DNA of 64,000 nucleotides from Vampirovibrionales bacterium (GCA_029866025.1 JARXAD010000001.1:377322-441321), one strand, 5' to 3'. Positions 1 to 9,475 are shown, counted from the stretch's first letter. Made by a program: numbers and translations. The notes: a model not told the origin generated them from the sequence alone.

Positions 1-73
1 ACAGGTTACGCCTAAACACCCACCCTTACCCACAGGCATATTTAGTTGGAGTTTACGCACGATGCCTGTTGAT

Positions 74-98
74 AAACCCACCTTGGTGGGGGGTTTTG
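74..98 (+). terminator. Rho-independent terminator upstream of leuS
   Basis: The arms CCCACC (77-82) and GGTGGG (85-90) can pair and are followed by GGG and TTTT. It probably ends a gene lying left of the window. The leuS promoter starts only a few bases downstream. Confidence 0.55.
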
Positions 99-105
99 CT
101 ACAAT
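97..105 (+). promoter_or_regulatory. Extended -10 promoter element of leuS
   Basis: TGCTACAAT matches an extended -10 (TGn-TATAAT type). No convincing -35 is seen, because that space is taken by the preceding terminator hairpin. A transcript from here would begin near 111, which makes GTG 106 an unlikely translation start and favours GTG 142. Confidence 0.45.
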
Positions 106-141
106 GTGGGCATCTTTCTTTGTTCCCATAGGATCGTTGCC

Positions 142-2688
142 GTGTCTTCTACTCAATCTCCCCCTTCTTCTGCCGATGTAAACGTGTTGCAAAGCGACGG
201 CTATTTGCCCCAGGCGCTGGAGGCCCATTGGCAACAGGTGTGGGAGCAAAGCGGCCAGCACCGCGTGGATGTGAAGGACACCAGCAGACCCAAGTATTAT
301 GCCCTGTCTATGTTTCCGTACCCCAGTGGACGGCTGCACATGGGCCACGTTCGCAATTACACCATTAGCGATGTGATTGCGCGTGTGAAGCGCATGCAGG
401 GCCACAACGTGCTGCACCCCATGGGTTGGGATGCCTTTGGTTTGCCTGCAGAAAACGCCGCCATTGAGCGGGGCATCCCCGCCAAAGATTGGACGGAAAG
501 CAACATGGCCACCATGCGGGGCCAATTGCAACGCTTGGGCTTATTGGTAGACTGGGAGCGGGAAATTGCCACCTGCCGCCCCGACTACTACCGTTGGAGC
601 CAGTGGCTGTTTTTGCACCTATACAACAAGGGCTTGGCCTACAAAAAAGAAGCCCCCGTAAACTGGTGCAACGATTGCAACACGGTGTTGGCCAACGAAC
701 AGGTAATCGACGGCACGTGCTGGCGTCATGGGTCGCCCGTCATTCAAAAAAATCTCAATCAGTGGTTCTTTAAAATTACCGAGTACGCGGATCGGTTGCT
801 GGACGGCTTGCCCAACCTGAAAGGCTGGCCCGAAAAAGTGACGCTGATGCAGCAAAACTGGATTAACAAATCTGTGGGGGCAGAAATCGATTTTAAAGTC
901 GTGAATCATGACGCCACCATTCGCGTCTTTACCACGCGCCCCGATACGATTTTTGGCGCCACCTACATGGTCCTGGCCCCCGAACATCCGCTGGTGGCAA
1001 AGCTCGTCACCGATGCCCAGCGTGGCGCTGTGGATGCCTACATTGCCAAAACCCAAGAAAAATCCGAACGGGAACGCACTTTTGAAAACAAAGAAAAATC
1101 GGGTGTGGCCCTGGGTATCCACTGTATTAACCCCTACACGGGCACAGAAATCCCCGTGTGGATTGCGGATTACGTATTGGCCAATTACGGTACGGGTGCC
1201 GTGATGGCCGTGCCTGCCCATGATGAACGGGATTGGGCCTTTGCCAAAACCTATGACTTGCCCATTGAACGCGTCATTGTCGCTAAAAATCAAGATGCCA
1301 CGGCTCCCTTAACCGAAGCCATGACAGACGCCGGTGTATTGGTGAACTCGGGGGATTTTACGGGGCAAACATCTGACGCTGCCAAAGCCGCCATTATTGC
1401 GCTGGCTGAAGAAAAAGGCTTTGGGTCCGCCAAAGTGCAGTTCCGTTTACGAGATTGGCTAGTGAGCCGCCAACGCTACTGGGGCTGTCCCATCCCCATG
1501 ATCTATTGTGGTGATTGCGGTACGGTGCCTGTGCCTGCGGATCAACTGCCCGTTAAATTGCCCGACGCCATGGACTTTAAGAAAGAAGGCGGCTCGCCAC
1601 TCTCTCAATCGCCAGAGTTTGTGAACACACCCTGCCCTCAGTGTGGCAAACCCGCCAAGCGAGAAACCGACACGCTGGACACCTTTTTGTGTAGCTCGTG
1701 GTATTACTTGCGTTATCTCGATCCGAAAAACGATCAGCAGGCCTTTGACCCGGCCATTGTCAAGCGTTGGATGCCGGTGGATCAATACGTGGGGGGCGTG
1801 GAGCATGCCATTTTGCACCTCATGTATTCTCGCTTTTTTATGATGGTGCTGCACGATGCGGATTTGGTACCGACGGGTGAACCCTTTGCCAATTTGCTCA
1901 CCCAAGGCATGGTGCTTAAAGATGGCTCCAAGATGAGCAAATCCAAGGGCAACGTGGTAGACCCCGATGAGATTTTTAAAACCTACGGGGCCGATACGGC
2001 GCGTTTTTTCATCCTCAGCGATTCGCCACCGCAGGTGGATTTTGACTGGAAAGACACGGCGGTAGACGGGTGCTACAAGTTTTTGCAAAAGGTGTGGCGC
2101 GGTATTACCGCCACGCAAGCCAGTATTGATGTAACACTAAAAGCCCCGGCATATGACGAGTTAACGGGTCCAGATCGGGTGTTGATGCAGGCGTTGGAAA
2201 AAGCCACGGCAGGGATTACCCACGATATTCAAAATGCCTTTCAGTTTAATACCGTCATTAGCAAGCTGCGAGAGGCCTTTAACGCCATAACTTCGTATGC
2301 CAATGAAACGAAATTATCGGAAACCTCAACAACCAACGCAACGTATAGCTGGGCGATAGCACGCTTTTTAACCTTGTTGGCGCCTATTGCGCCTCACCTG
2401 ACGGAAGCCTTGTGGGAAAAGCTGGGTGGGTATGAGCAGTCGGGATCCATTCATTTGCAGGCGTGGCCCGTGGCTCATACCGCTGCCTTAACGGCGGATA
2501 CCGTGACCATTGTGGTACAGGTGAACGGCAAAGTGCGCAGCAAACTACTGTTGCCTGCTGGCCTTAGCAATGCCCATCTGGAAGCCGCTGCCTTGGCCGA
2601 TGCCGCCGTGCAGCCCCATGTGCAGGGTATGCCCATTAAAAAAGTGATTGTGGTGCCCAACCGCTTGGTCAATGTGGTAGTGGGGTAG
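142..2688 (+). CDS. leuS: Leucyl-tRNA synthetase
   Basis: Charges tRNA-Leu with leucine in the cytoplasm (class I aminoacyl-tRNA synthetase). The HIGH motif appears as HMGH at about residues 66-69 and the KMSKS loop at 597-601, with the editing (CP1) and anticodon-binding regions between and after them. The length of about 848 residues is normal for bacterial LeuRS. The frame is open back to a GTG at 106, but a -10 element ends at 105 and an AGG lies 10 bases before GTG 142, so I start at 142. It stands alone on the plus strand and converges with the repeat-array gene, whose stop lies 7 bases away. Confidence 0.97.
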   Translation: MSSTQSPPSSADVNVLQSDGYLPQALEAHWQQVWEQSGQHRVDVKDTSRPKYYALSMFPYPSGRLHMGHVRNYTISDVIARVKRMQGHNVLHPMGWDAFGLPAENAAIERGIPAKDWTESNMATMRGQLQRLGLLVDWEREIATCRPDYYRWSQWLFLHLYNKGLAYKKEAPVNWCNDCNTVLANEQVIDGTCWRHGSPVIQKNLNQWFFKITEYADRLLDGLPNLKGWPEKVTLMQQNWINKSVGAEIDFKVVNHDATIRVFTTRPDTIFGATYMVLAPEHPLVAKLVTDAQRGAVDAYIAKTQEKSERERTFENKEKSGVALGIHCINPYTGTEIPVWIADYVLANYGTGAVMAVPAHDERDWAFAKTYDLPIERVIVAKNQDATAPLTEAMTDAGVLVNSGDFTGQTSDAAKAAIIALAEEKGFGSAKVQFRLRDWLVSRQRYWGCPIPMIYCGDCGTVPVPADQLPVKLPDAMDFKKEGGSPLSQSPEFVNTPCPQCGKPAKRETDTLDTFLCSSWYYLRYLDPKNDQQAFDPAIVKRWMPVDQYVGGVEHAILHLMYSRFFMMVLHDADLVPTGEPFANLLTQGMVLKDGSKMSKSKGNVVDPDEIFKTYGADTARFFILSDSPPQVDFDWKDTAVDGCYKFLQKVWRGITATQASIDVTLKAPAYDELTGPDRVLMQALEKATAGITHDIQNAFQFNTVISKLREAFNAITSYANETKLSETSTTNATYSWAIARFLTLLAPIAPHLTEALWEKLGGYEQSGSIHLQAWPVAHTAALTADTVTIVVQVNGKVRSKLLLPAGLSNAHLEAAALADAAVQPHVQGMPIKKVIVVPNRLVNVVVG

Positions 2689-2694
2689 GTAAAG

Positions 2695-3975
2695 CTACTT
2701 TAATGGAATACCTACGAACAGCTCTTTGAATTGTTCAATGAGTAGATTCAATTCCTCTTGCTCATCAGGATTTGGGCTTTGAATGGCAAGCAAATCCATT
2801 AATCTTAAATAATCTTCTGGAGCTTGTTCTGAGAAAAGAGTAAGATTTTTTGATATAAACCGTATACTTTCCTTAAATTCTTCTATCTCTTCTGCCAATA
2901 TTAAAATTTCTTCGGGTGTTAGCGGATAACCATGAAGTTCCGCATAGCGATCTCTATCAAAAGATTTGGCCCTTTTGGGCCTCAACCCTCTTTCTCTAAA
3001 GCTATTAATGGTTTTGGCTCTGTATTCAGGATCTTCCCACTGTCTCTTCCTAGTAGCTGATATTTTTTCTCTGTATTCTGGATTTTCCCACAACTTCTTC
3101 ATTGCTACTGATATTTTTTCTCTGAATTCTGGATTTTCCCATAACTTCTTCATTGCTACTGATATTTTTTCTCTGAATTCTGGATCTTCCCATAGCTTCT
3201 TCCTAGTAGCCGATATTTTTTCTCTGTAGTCTGGATCTTCCCATAGCTTCTTCCTAGTAGCCGATATTTTTTCTCTGTATTCTGAATTTTTCCAAAGCTC
3301 CTTCATAAAAGCCGATATTTTTTCTCTGTATTCTGGATTTTTCCAAAGCTCCTTCATAAAAGCCGATATTTTTTCTCTGTATTCTGGATTTTCCCACAAC
3401 TTCTTCATTGCTGCTGATATTTTTTCTCTGTAGTCTGAATTTTTCCACAACTCCCTTATAGCAGCCGATGTTTTTTTATGAAATTCTGGATTTTCTCTAC
3501 TGTGTTTTATCAAAGCCAACGTTAACTCTCGGTATTGAGGATCTTGCCAACGTTTTTTCATAGCAGTTTCTTTTTTTTGAGCGGCTCCTGATTCCTGCAT
3601 TCCTTTTGTTGTATTAACGCTTATTTTTTTTCGTACATCTTCATTTTTTAAGGTCTGATTTCGGTTCGTTATTCGTTGATTTCGTATGATGGTATTATCC
3701 CAAGACTTTTTTATGGCACGAGATTTTTTTTCTTTAACATCAGTCTGCTGGTTGGTTTTGATTCTATTGAAATAAGGATCAACCATGTTAAAGCCGAGTT
3801 CTCGCCCAAAAACCCATAGGCTTTTTCGTGATATCCCCGGCTCATCATGATCTGCAGGGTTTAATACGTAGGAGTCAAACGATTCTTCCGTCAACAAACG
3901 ATCTTTAAGAATTTTAAGATAATCCTTGTTTTTATTGCCTGAAAATAATGGAAGATAAAATCCAACTAAGTTCAT
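2695..3975 (-). CDS. Repeat-array protein with NUMOD3-like 17-residue repeats
   Basis: A 426-residue protein whose middle (about residues 169-321) is nine tandem copies of a 17-residue unit resembling ISAxxKKLWENPEYREK. Two more degenerate copies precede them. Such W-x-(D/N)-P-(E)-(Y/F)-R repeats resemble the NUMOD3 DNA-binding modules of HNH and GIY-YIG homing endonucleases. No HNH or GIY-YIG catalytic motif is visible in the N-terminal 150 or C-terminal 100 residues, which are predicted helical and acidic at the end. The gene is much AT-richer than dnaX, and its ATG lies 3 bases after the dnaX stop, so it is probably co-transcribed with it. The N-terminus has a PLFSGNKNK stretch similar to the short N-terminal motif of other small proteins here. 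Function is unknown; DNA binding is inferred. Confidence 0.8.
   Translation of the reverse strand: MNLVGFYLPLFSGNKNKDYLKILKDRLLTEESFDSYVLNPADHDEPGISRKSLWVFGRELGFNMVDPYFNRIKTNQQTDVKEKKSRAIKKSWDNTIIRNQRITNRNQTLKNEDVRKKISVNTTKGMQESGAAQKKETAMKKRWQDPQYRELTLALIKHSRENPEFHKKTSAAIRELWKNSDYREKISAAMKKLWENPEYREKISAFMKELWKNPEYREKISAFMKELWKNSEYREKISATRKKLWEDPDYREKISATRKKLWEDPEFREKISVAMKKLWENPEFREKISVAMKKLWENPEYREKISATRKRQWEDPEYRAKTINSFRERGLRPKRAKSFDRDRYAELHGYPLTPEEILILAEEIEEFKESIRFISKNLTLFSEQAPEDYLRLMDLLAIQSPNPDEQEELNLLIEQFKELFVGIPLK
3013..3471 (-). repeat. Tandem 51-bp coding repeats (nine units)
   Basis: Nine 51-bp units, each encoding a 17-residue repeat with core W-(E/K)-(N/D)-(P/S)-(E/D)-(Y/F)-R-E-K. 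Neighbouring units are nearly identical at DNA level, so copy number could change by recombination or replication slippage. Confidence 0.85.
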
Positions 3976-3978
3976 GCG

Positions 3979-5898
3979 TTAAATAACCGTGCCTTGCAGC
4001 AGCTGGGCCGTAAATTGTTTGGCATCGTCCCAGTTAGGGGCGTTTAGCTCTTGCTGAGACAGGCGCTGGGTGATGGGCGGCTCCAGGGCATTGCTTGCAC
4101 TAGCGGGAGTCGGTTCTTCAGTAGCCACGGTGGTTGTGGCCTCATGCATGGGTGGCGCCGGTTCTGGCTGGACGTTGGGAGAAAAAGCACTCACAGCCGA
4201 GTTGGACTCTTGAGGTTGCAGTGGCAACGGTGACGCAGAAACGCTGGGTTTTTCCACAATCAAATGGACTTGCAAGGCTTGGCCTGTGACGGCCTCAATA
4301 GCTTTGTTCAGGTGGATGAGCTTGGTGGGATTCTTCAGGGTGTTGAGAATGGCTTCGCTGTGGCAGGCCACCGTGATGGTGCTGGCATCGGCACTAACCA
4401 AATGGGCTTGTTGGGTAATCATGGCGCGCACGCCCATGCTGGCAATAGCGGCCACCACTTGGTGCCAGTCCAGTCCACTCCCACTGGTAATGGGCCGTGG
4501 GGCTAGTGCTGGAGCCGGTTGAGATGTCGGTAAGGGTTGGGGCGTCTCAAGGATAGTCTGTGTGGGACTTGCCGCTACCGAAGGCATTGAAACGGATGGG
4601 CTGTGAGCTTGAGGCGTTACCGACAGTGTTGGGGTTGCTTGCGAAGGCACAGGAGTGGTTGCCGCGGGAAGTACGCCACCAGACAGTTGTTTTTCCAATT
4701 GTTTTTCTAGGGCAGCAATGCGGTTGCTAAGATGTTGAATGGTCTCAATGCCTTCACGATGGGCCAAGGCGACAAGGCCCACTTCCAGCCACAACTGGGG
4801 CAAACTGTTTTGGCGCACCTGGTATTCCAGCTGGCTCAAGGCCATCAGCCACTGAGGGTATTCATCGGTGGCAATACGCTGGGCTTGGGCCACAATGGCG
4901 GGCACCGCTGCTGCCGAAATGCCCAAAATATCGGCCACGGTGTCTTGCACCTTGGGGGTTAGGTCGCTAGCATTGCCCACAATAGCAGCCGCCAACATCA
5001 GCTGGCGCACTTGTTGAGTGAGGGCCTGCACCACTTGGCGCGGCTCGGCACCATCGGCGCACAGGGCTTCAATGCCCGTCATCAAGGTGGTCACGTCTTT
5101 ATCCAGCATGGCGTTAATGACGCGTTGGACACTGTCATCGGCCAGGGTGCCCAAAAATCGCTGCACGTCGGCATCGGTAATGGTGTAGGCGGCATCCACC
5201 CGGCTAAGAACCCCCACTTGATCCAGCTGGCTGAGGGCGTCTCTTAGACCACCGCGGGCATGGCGGGCAATGGCCAAAATGGCTTCGTCGGTGAGTTTAA
5301 GATCCTCTTGCTGAGAGACGTGGGCGAGGTGGGTTTTGAGTTCGCTGAGGCCAATACGGCTAAAATCAAAGCGCTGGCAGCGGCTTACGATGGTGGGCAG
5401 CACTTTGTGGGTTTCGGTGGTGGCCAAAATAAACACCACATGAGGCGGTGGCTCTTCCAAGGTTTTTAGCAAGGCATTAAAGGCTGCCGTAGAGAGCATG
5501 TGGACTTCATCGATGATGTAAACCTTGTAACGGCCCTGCATGGGAGCAAACTGGCAGGTTTCAATGAGGTCGCGGGCATCGGCCACGCCGTTGTGGCTGG
5601 CGGCGTCAATTTCCACCACGTCTAGGGCGTTGCCTTTTAAAATGCCTAAGCAGCTGGGGCAGGTGCCGCAGGGGGTGAGGGTGGGGCCGGTTGCGCAATT
5701 GAGGGATTTGGCCAAAATGCGGGCGGTGGAGGTTTTACCCGTGCCCCGTGGGCCGCAAAACAGGTAGGCGTGGGCCACTTTGCCGCTGGTAATGGCATTG
5801 CTAAGGGTTTGAATAATGGGCTGCTGGCCCACGACCTCGGCAAATTGTTGGGGGCGGTAGCGGCGGTACAGGGGTAGGTAGGTGGCAATGGCAGTCAT
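3979..5898 (-). CDS. dnaX: DNA polymerase III subunits gamma/tau
   Basis: Clamp-loader ATPase of the replicative polymerase. Walker A GPRGTGKT lies at residues 49-56, the zinc-binding cysteines at 68, 77, 80 and 83, and the Walker B DEVH at 130-133, followed by the AAA+ lid and collar domains to about residue 370. The last 250 residues hold a Pro/Ser/Thr/Ala-rich linker and a poorly conserved tau-like end, as usual for the family. At 639 residues the length is normal. ATG 5898 is the natural start. The AT-rich repeat gene follows after 3 bases. Confidence 0.97.
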   Translation of the reverse strand: MTAIATYLPLYRRYRPQQFAEVVGQQPIIQTLSNAITSGKVAHAYLFCGPRGTGKTSTARILAKSLNCATGPTLTPCGTCPSCLGILKGNALDVVEIDAASHNGVADARDLIETCQFAPMQGRYKVYIIDEVHMLSTAAFNALLKTLEEPPPHVVFILATTETHKVLPTIVSRCQRFDFSRIGLSELKTHLAHVSQQEDLKLTDEAILAIARHARGGLRDALSQLDQVGVLSRVDAAYTITDADVQRFLGTLADDSVQRVINAMLDKDVTTLMTGIEALCADGAEPRQVVQALTQQVRQLMLAAAIVGNASDLTPKVQDTVADILGISAAAVPAIVAQAQRIATDEYPQWLMALSQLEYQVRQNSLPQLWLEVGLVALAHREGIETIQHLSNRIAALEKQLEKQLSGGVLPAATTPVPSQATPTLSVTPQAHSPSVSMPSVAASPTQTILETPQPLPTSQPAPALAPRPITSGSGLDWHQVVAAIASMGVRAMITQQAHLVSADASTITVACHSEAILNTLKNPTKLIHLNKAIEAVTGQALQVHLIVEKPSVSASPLPLQPQESNSAVSAFSPNVQPEPAPPMHEATTTVATEEPTPASASNALEPPITQRLSQQELNAPNWDDAKQFTAQLLQGTVI

Positions 5899-6058
5899 AG
5901 GGTTTATTCTACCGTGCCCAAGGGGTATGTATTACCTTAATAAAACAGGTAAATTAACAGTTTTACACAAAGCCGCACTTTTTAAGACGATGGCGTTTTT
6001 ATGCACATGTAATCAACAACTGTTTACTCGTCCGTTGAATTCACACAAGGAGATACTC

Positions 6059-6422
6059 ATGAACATTTCAAATAATCTAGGGGGGGGGGGTAGAAGCCCT
6101 CATTAAAAAAATCGGTCCAGAAGTCAAGGTTCTTTTGGATAATGGTGGCCATGCAACTCTCAACCTAAGTCGTAACTTGTTACAAGAATCCGCCCCTAAT
6201 GTGTTGAAAGTTATTGATAACCACAACTTAGGTGAAGGCTATGATGCCTTGTTATATGGCCTGTTCCATGATGCCTCTGAGCTTGCTGCCACGGTTAAGG
6301 ATGTTCCCAGTTTAAAACGTGCCGTTACCCAAGCCTACGAGGCAAAAAAAGACTTGTTACATTCTAACTTTAAGAGTCATATCGATGAATTCAATCAAGT
6401 TTTAGACGGCTTAAAGAGCTAA
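6059..6422 (+). pseudogene. Small gene frameshifted in an 11-G tract (candidate phase-variable)
   Basis: ATG 6059 has a good AAGGAG ribosome site at 6050-6055. It encodes MNISNNL and then enters a run of 11 G (6080-6090). As sequenced, the frame continues GGGGRSPH and stops at 6106. Removing one G (10 G) joins it to a long open frame running to 6422, giving MNISNNLGGGVEALIKKIG and so on, a protein of about 120 residues that looks mostly helical. The downstream frame has no good start of its own, only a TTG at 6135 without a ribosome site. I read this as one gene that is off by one base, either biologically (slipped-strand phase variation) or through a homopolymer sequencing error. Function is unknown. 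Confidence 0.7.
6080..6090 (+). repeat. Poly-G tract (11 G) inside a coding region
   Basis: Eleven consecutive G, starting eight codons into the gene at 6059. Tracts of this length are classic slipped-strand mispairing sites; the reading frame is intact only at 10 (or 7, 13). Confidence 0.85.
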
Positions 6423-6722
6423 TACCGTTGCTATAGCGTCTTGCAGCACTTCGGTTGCCAGAGTAGCGCCTTGTACCTTCAGTTGCAGTTGGGGCGACAG
6501 CCTTACGGTTGTTGCCTCTTCTCCCATCGCGGGCACCGTGGCCACAAAGGCAATGGACCGAATCACGCCCCCTTGCAGAGTTACCACCGCGCACAAGGCG
6601 GCAACGGCTTGGGTGGCTAGGGGCGCAGCTATGCAAAGGATCCACTGAGGCTGGCCATTGTCTCCCACTCCCGCCAACACCGTTATAGGCAGGGTATTGG
6701 TTGTGGAAAGAGGCGGCACCAC
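6411..6722 (-). CDS. Hypothetical protein, about 103 residues
   Basis: A GTG-started frame lying 8 bases downstream of the preceding leftward gene, with GAAGAG just before it as a possible weak ribosome site. The protein is rich in Ala, Val and Thr with alternating hydrophobic residues and no recognised motif. Its end overlaps the end of the converging G-tract gene by 12 bases. Tight coupling to the gene at 6731-7648 supports it being real. No function can be assigned. Confidence 0.5.
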   Translation of the reverse strand: MVPPLSTTNTLPITVLAGVGDNGQPQWILCIAAPLATQAVAALCAVVTLQGGVIRSIAFVATVPAMGEEATTVRLSPQLQLKVQGATLATEVLQDAIATVLAL

Positions 6723-6730
6723 GAAGTCGG

Positions 6731-7648
6731 TTACTCTTCAATAAGCTGCATTTTTTGGGTAAAGCCCATGGCCTGCAAGGTTTCGTAGGCTTCCACCCCA
6801 ACCGCACTGCTGGGCTGAGATTTCACCACTTCCACCAACAATTTGGTGGCTTCGCGCGGGTTGTTTTGGGCCAGGTTGATCTTCGCCAGCTGGTAATACG
6901 TTTTATCCCGCATGGTGGCAAATTCTAGGGCCACCTGTTTTTCAAGCTCGGCTTGCACTTGGGCCGACGGGATTTTAGACAGAGCTTTGTATAAGCCAAT
7001 GTGAGACTCGGTGGCGTCTGTCACCCATTCTTTTAAGGAAAGTAGCTCTGGTTTGGCTTCCGCCACTTTGCCTTGCTGAATAAGGAGCGCCGTGCGGTTC
7101 AATCGGTTTTGGGCCGATGCCAAGCCGTAAGGGTTGTCGGGTTTGTCCAAGGTGGGCATCTTCAACGGAGGGCTGGTTTCGCTTGCTTCGGGGGGCATGA
7201 CTTGGGCGTTGCGCAAGGGCGGCTGTTGAATGAGGGGTTGGCGAGTGGGTTGTTTGGCTTCAGCTTCTTCGGCAGCATCATTTAAGGCGGCTTCCACGGC
7301 AGCTTCTTCGTCGGCTACGGTGGGCTCTGGCTTTACCTGCTTTTTGCGCACAATTTTAACGGTATCCGCTACTCCCGGTATGCCGGCGCCCTTCCGCACT
7401 TCCACTATTTCCGTTTCAATGGGCAAGTTGGGGTCTAGTTTTTCGGGTTTAAACCACTTGTTAAAGGTTTCTTTCACTTTGGCACCGTTAGGGTTCTCCG
7501 GTGGCTTAGGGCGATCGGCGGGGTTGTAAGGGCCAATGCCTTGAGCAACGCTAGAAGCGCTTAGGATGACAGTGACGGCAAACAGTGCGGCCACTACAAG
7601 GGTTTTAGCAAGCAACGGCTTGGAAAAGGACTTGAAAAACGAAGTCAT
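6731..7648 (-). CDS. Secreted or periplasmic TPR-like protein
   Basis: A 305-residue protein starting with a signal peptide-like segment (basic MTSFFKSFSKPLLAK, then about 18 hydrophobic residues ending near ASSVAQG). A Pro-rich, charged linker follows (residues 40-170). The C-terminal 130 residues are helical with TPR-like spacing: 'LIQQGKVAEAKPELLSLKEW' and 'INLAQNNPREATKLLVEVVK' resemble consecutive TPR helices. It probably acts outside the cytoplasmic membrane as a scaffold. The small gene at 6411 follows directly. Membrane location and function are inferred. Confidence 0.75.
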   Translation of the reverse strand: MTSFFKSFSKPLLAKTLVVAALFAVTVILSASSVAQGIGPYNPADRPKPPENPNGAKVKETFNKWFKPEKLDPNLPIETEIVEVRKGAGIPGVADTVKIVRKKQVKPEPTVADEEAAVEAALNDAAEEAEAKQPTRQPLIQQPPLRNAQVMPPEASETSPPLKMPTLDKPDNPYGLASAQNRLNRTALLIQQGKVAEAKPELLSLKEWVTDATESHIGLYKALSKIPSAQVQAELEKQVALEFATMRDKTYYQLAKINLAQNNPREATKLLVEVVKSQPSSAVGVEAYETLQAMGFTQKMQLIEE

Positions 7649-7782
7649 GGGAAATAAAAAGCCAGAAGTTTAACAAGACAGAAAAAATCAACAGTAGGCA
7701 ACGGTCACAAATCACGTGACTCATTGAAAAAATCAGTCTAAACCAAACATAGTTGGCGCATTGGTTATGTAAACAAGCGTTA

Positions 7783-7807
7783 CCAAAAGCCCTATTAGGC
7801 GGGGCTT
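7783..7807 (-). terminator. Terminator of the LCP-family gene
   Basis: On the minus strand AAGCCC (7807-7802) pairs with GGGCTT (7792-7787) and TT follows. The first arm overlaps the stop codon of the gene at 7806. Confidence 0.45.
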
Positions 7808-9302
7808 ACAAGGAGATGTCGTTGCCAATCACCAAGGTCATGTCTTCACGCCCACCGCACGAGAGAGGCTCGTAGGAGGCCCCGTGAGGCGCCACCACCC
7901 AGTGGGCTTCTTTCAGCTTGGGGTCTATGTTGCGTAAGGTCGTCACCCACCCATCGGAGACCCGAGCCGTGTGCTCAACAATTTGGGTGGTTTCGCGTTT
8001 ACGGGGGGTTTCACAGGTGACGTTTAGATTTTTGGCTGCCAAGGCTTCTTTTAAAGCAGGCAAGCGCTCGACAATTTCTTTGGGGTAAATCAGGCCAATA
8101 TTTAAAGACTCTACAGCTTCATGACTGGCGTTATCCCCTAAAATCATGCGATTAAGCAACAGTTGCGCTGATTCGGCATGCACCACCCAAAAGCTGGCCC
8201 ACTCGCTGCTGGGCTCACCCGGCAAGGTGGCCAAACGAATGGCACTTTTAGGAAGGCTACGCCCCAGCCAGCCCATGCGCACCATGGCATCCAGGGGCAT
8301 ATCCGTTTGAATGTTACTCATCGCCACGTTCACCAAGGAAGGAATGCGAGGCAGTACCCACGGGTCTTTCATTTTACGAGTGACTGCCGATAGAAACTGT
8401 TGCTGGCGTTTAATGCGTCCAATATCACCCAAGGCATCGTGACGAAACCGTAGGAAGCCTTCGGCTTCCACGCCATTCATGTGGCGCCAGCCAGGCTCAA
8501 AATCAATGTGAAGGTGGCCACTAAAATCGTGGTATTTCATTTTTTGAGGAACGTACACGTCCAAGCCGCCCACGGCCTCCACCACATCCTTGACGCCATT
8601 CAGGTTAATGACCACATAGTGATCAATGGGAATGCCAAAAGATTTTTCCACCACCCGCTTGGCGGCCTCGGCGCCACCGTAAGCAAAGGCACTGTTCAGT
8701 TTGTCAGTGCGCCCATTTTCCAAGGTGATTTTCGTATCACGCGGTAAGGACACAATGGACAATTTGGGCTCGCCGTGGCTGGTGTCTACGCGCATCAGCA
8801 TCATGGTATCAGAGCGAACCCCTTGGAAGGTTTCCGTTGGGGTTTTACCTTGGGGATTCACATCCACGCCCATGACTAATAGCACTTGGTCTGGGGGGAG
8901 CATGGGAGACCCAAAGTTATCTAAGCCACGTGGCAAAAGACTGTTTTCGGTAGTGTTTGCCTGGGCACTTTGTTGCCAAAACACCACGCCCGTGGCTAGC
9001 ACAGCGCTAATTACCAAGGCTAGCAGCATGACCCCCACACGCAGCATCACCAAACGGCGTCGGCGTTGGGACAAACGCTCTTGGGCCAAGCGTACCAATA
9101 GCTTTGGGGGAAGCCGATCCGACGCAGGGGCTTCGGCTACTATGGTGTTTCCACTGGTTCGGGGCTGGTTTTCGGAACTTGTAGACAGCTCTTGTAAGGT
9201 TTGGCGTAAAAAGCCACTGCGGCCGCCATTGACACGGTTACCAGAGCGGTCACTCGAACGGTCATGGGAGCGAAATGGCGGTAAATCGGTGGGCGGTTCC
9301 AT
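7806..9302 (-). CDS. LytR-CpsA-Psr (LCP) family protein
   Basis: LCP proteins transfer lipid-linked glycopolymers onto peptidoglycan at the outer face of the cytoplasmic membrane. After a basic cytoplasmic N-terminus of about 90 residues comes one membrane segment (MLRVGVMLLALVISAVLATG). The LCP domain follows, with RSDTMMLMRVD, SLPRDTKI and the conserved GGAEAAKRVVEKSFG and VVINLNGVKDVVEAVGGLDV stretches. The last 100 residues match a LytR_C-type domain. I start at ATG 9302 (MEPPTDLPP); the frame is also open to a TTG at 9326, and neither has a strong ribosome site. The presence of peptidoglycan and cell-wall polymer work fits murJ and lgt nearby. Confidence 0.9.
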   Translation of the reverse strand: MEPPTDLPPFRSHDRSSDRSGNRVNGGRSGFLRQTLQELSTSSENQPRTSGNTIVAEAPASDRLPPKLLVRLAQERLSQRRRRLVMLRVGVMLLALVISAVLATGVVFWQQSAQANTTENSLLPRGLDNFGSPMLPPDQVLLVMGVDVNPQGKTPTETFQGVRSDTMMLMRVDTSHGEPKLSIVSLPRDTKITLENGRTDKLNSAFAYGGAEAAKRVVEKSFGIPIDHYVVINLNGVKDVVEAVGGLDVYVPQKMKYHDFSGHLHIDFEPGWRHMNGVEAEGFLRFRHDALGDIGRIKRQQQFLSAVTRKMKDPWVLPRIPSLVNVAMSNIQTDMPLDAMVRMGWLGRSLPKSAIRLATLPGEPSSEWASFWVVHAESAQLLLNRMILGDNASHEAVESLNIGLIYPKEIVERLPALKEALAAKNLNVTCETPRKRETTQIVEHTARVSDGWVTTLRNIDPKLKEAHWVVAPHGASYEPLSCGGREDMTLVIGNDISL

Positions 9303-9475
9303 TGAAAACAATTTCTGAAAAAGCAAACAAGGGGAAGATGATAAGCCATTGCCAAGGGTGTTCGGTGCAATGGGGAGGATGAACGCTCAATTATGACATT
9401 GAGGCGGCGGCAATCCAACACGTTGCTGGTAAAAAAGGTTTTAAGGCCACTACTACAGGTATAAACGTTGGTGAA

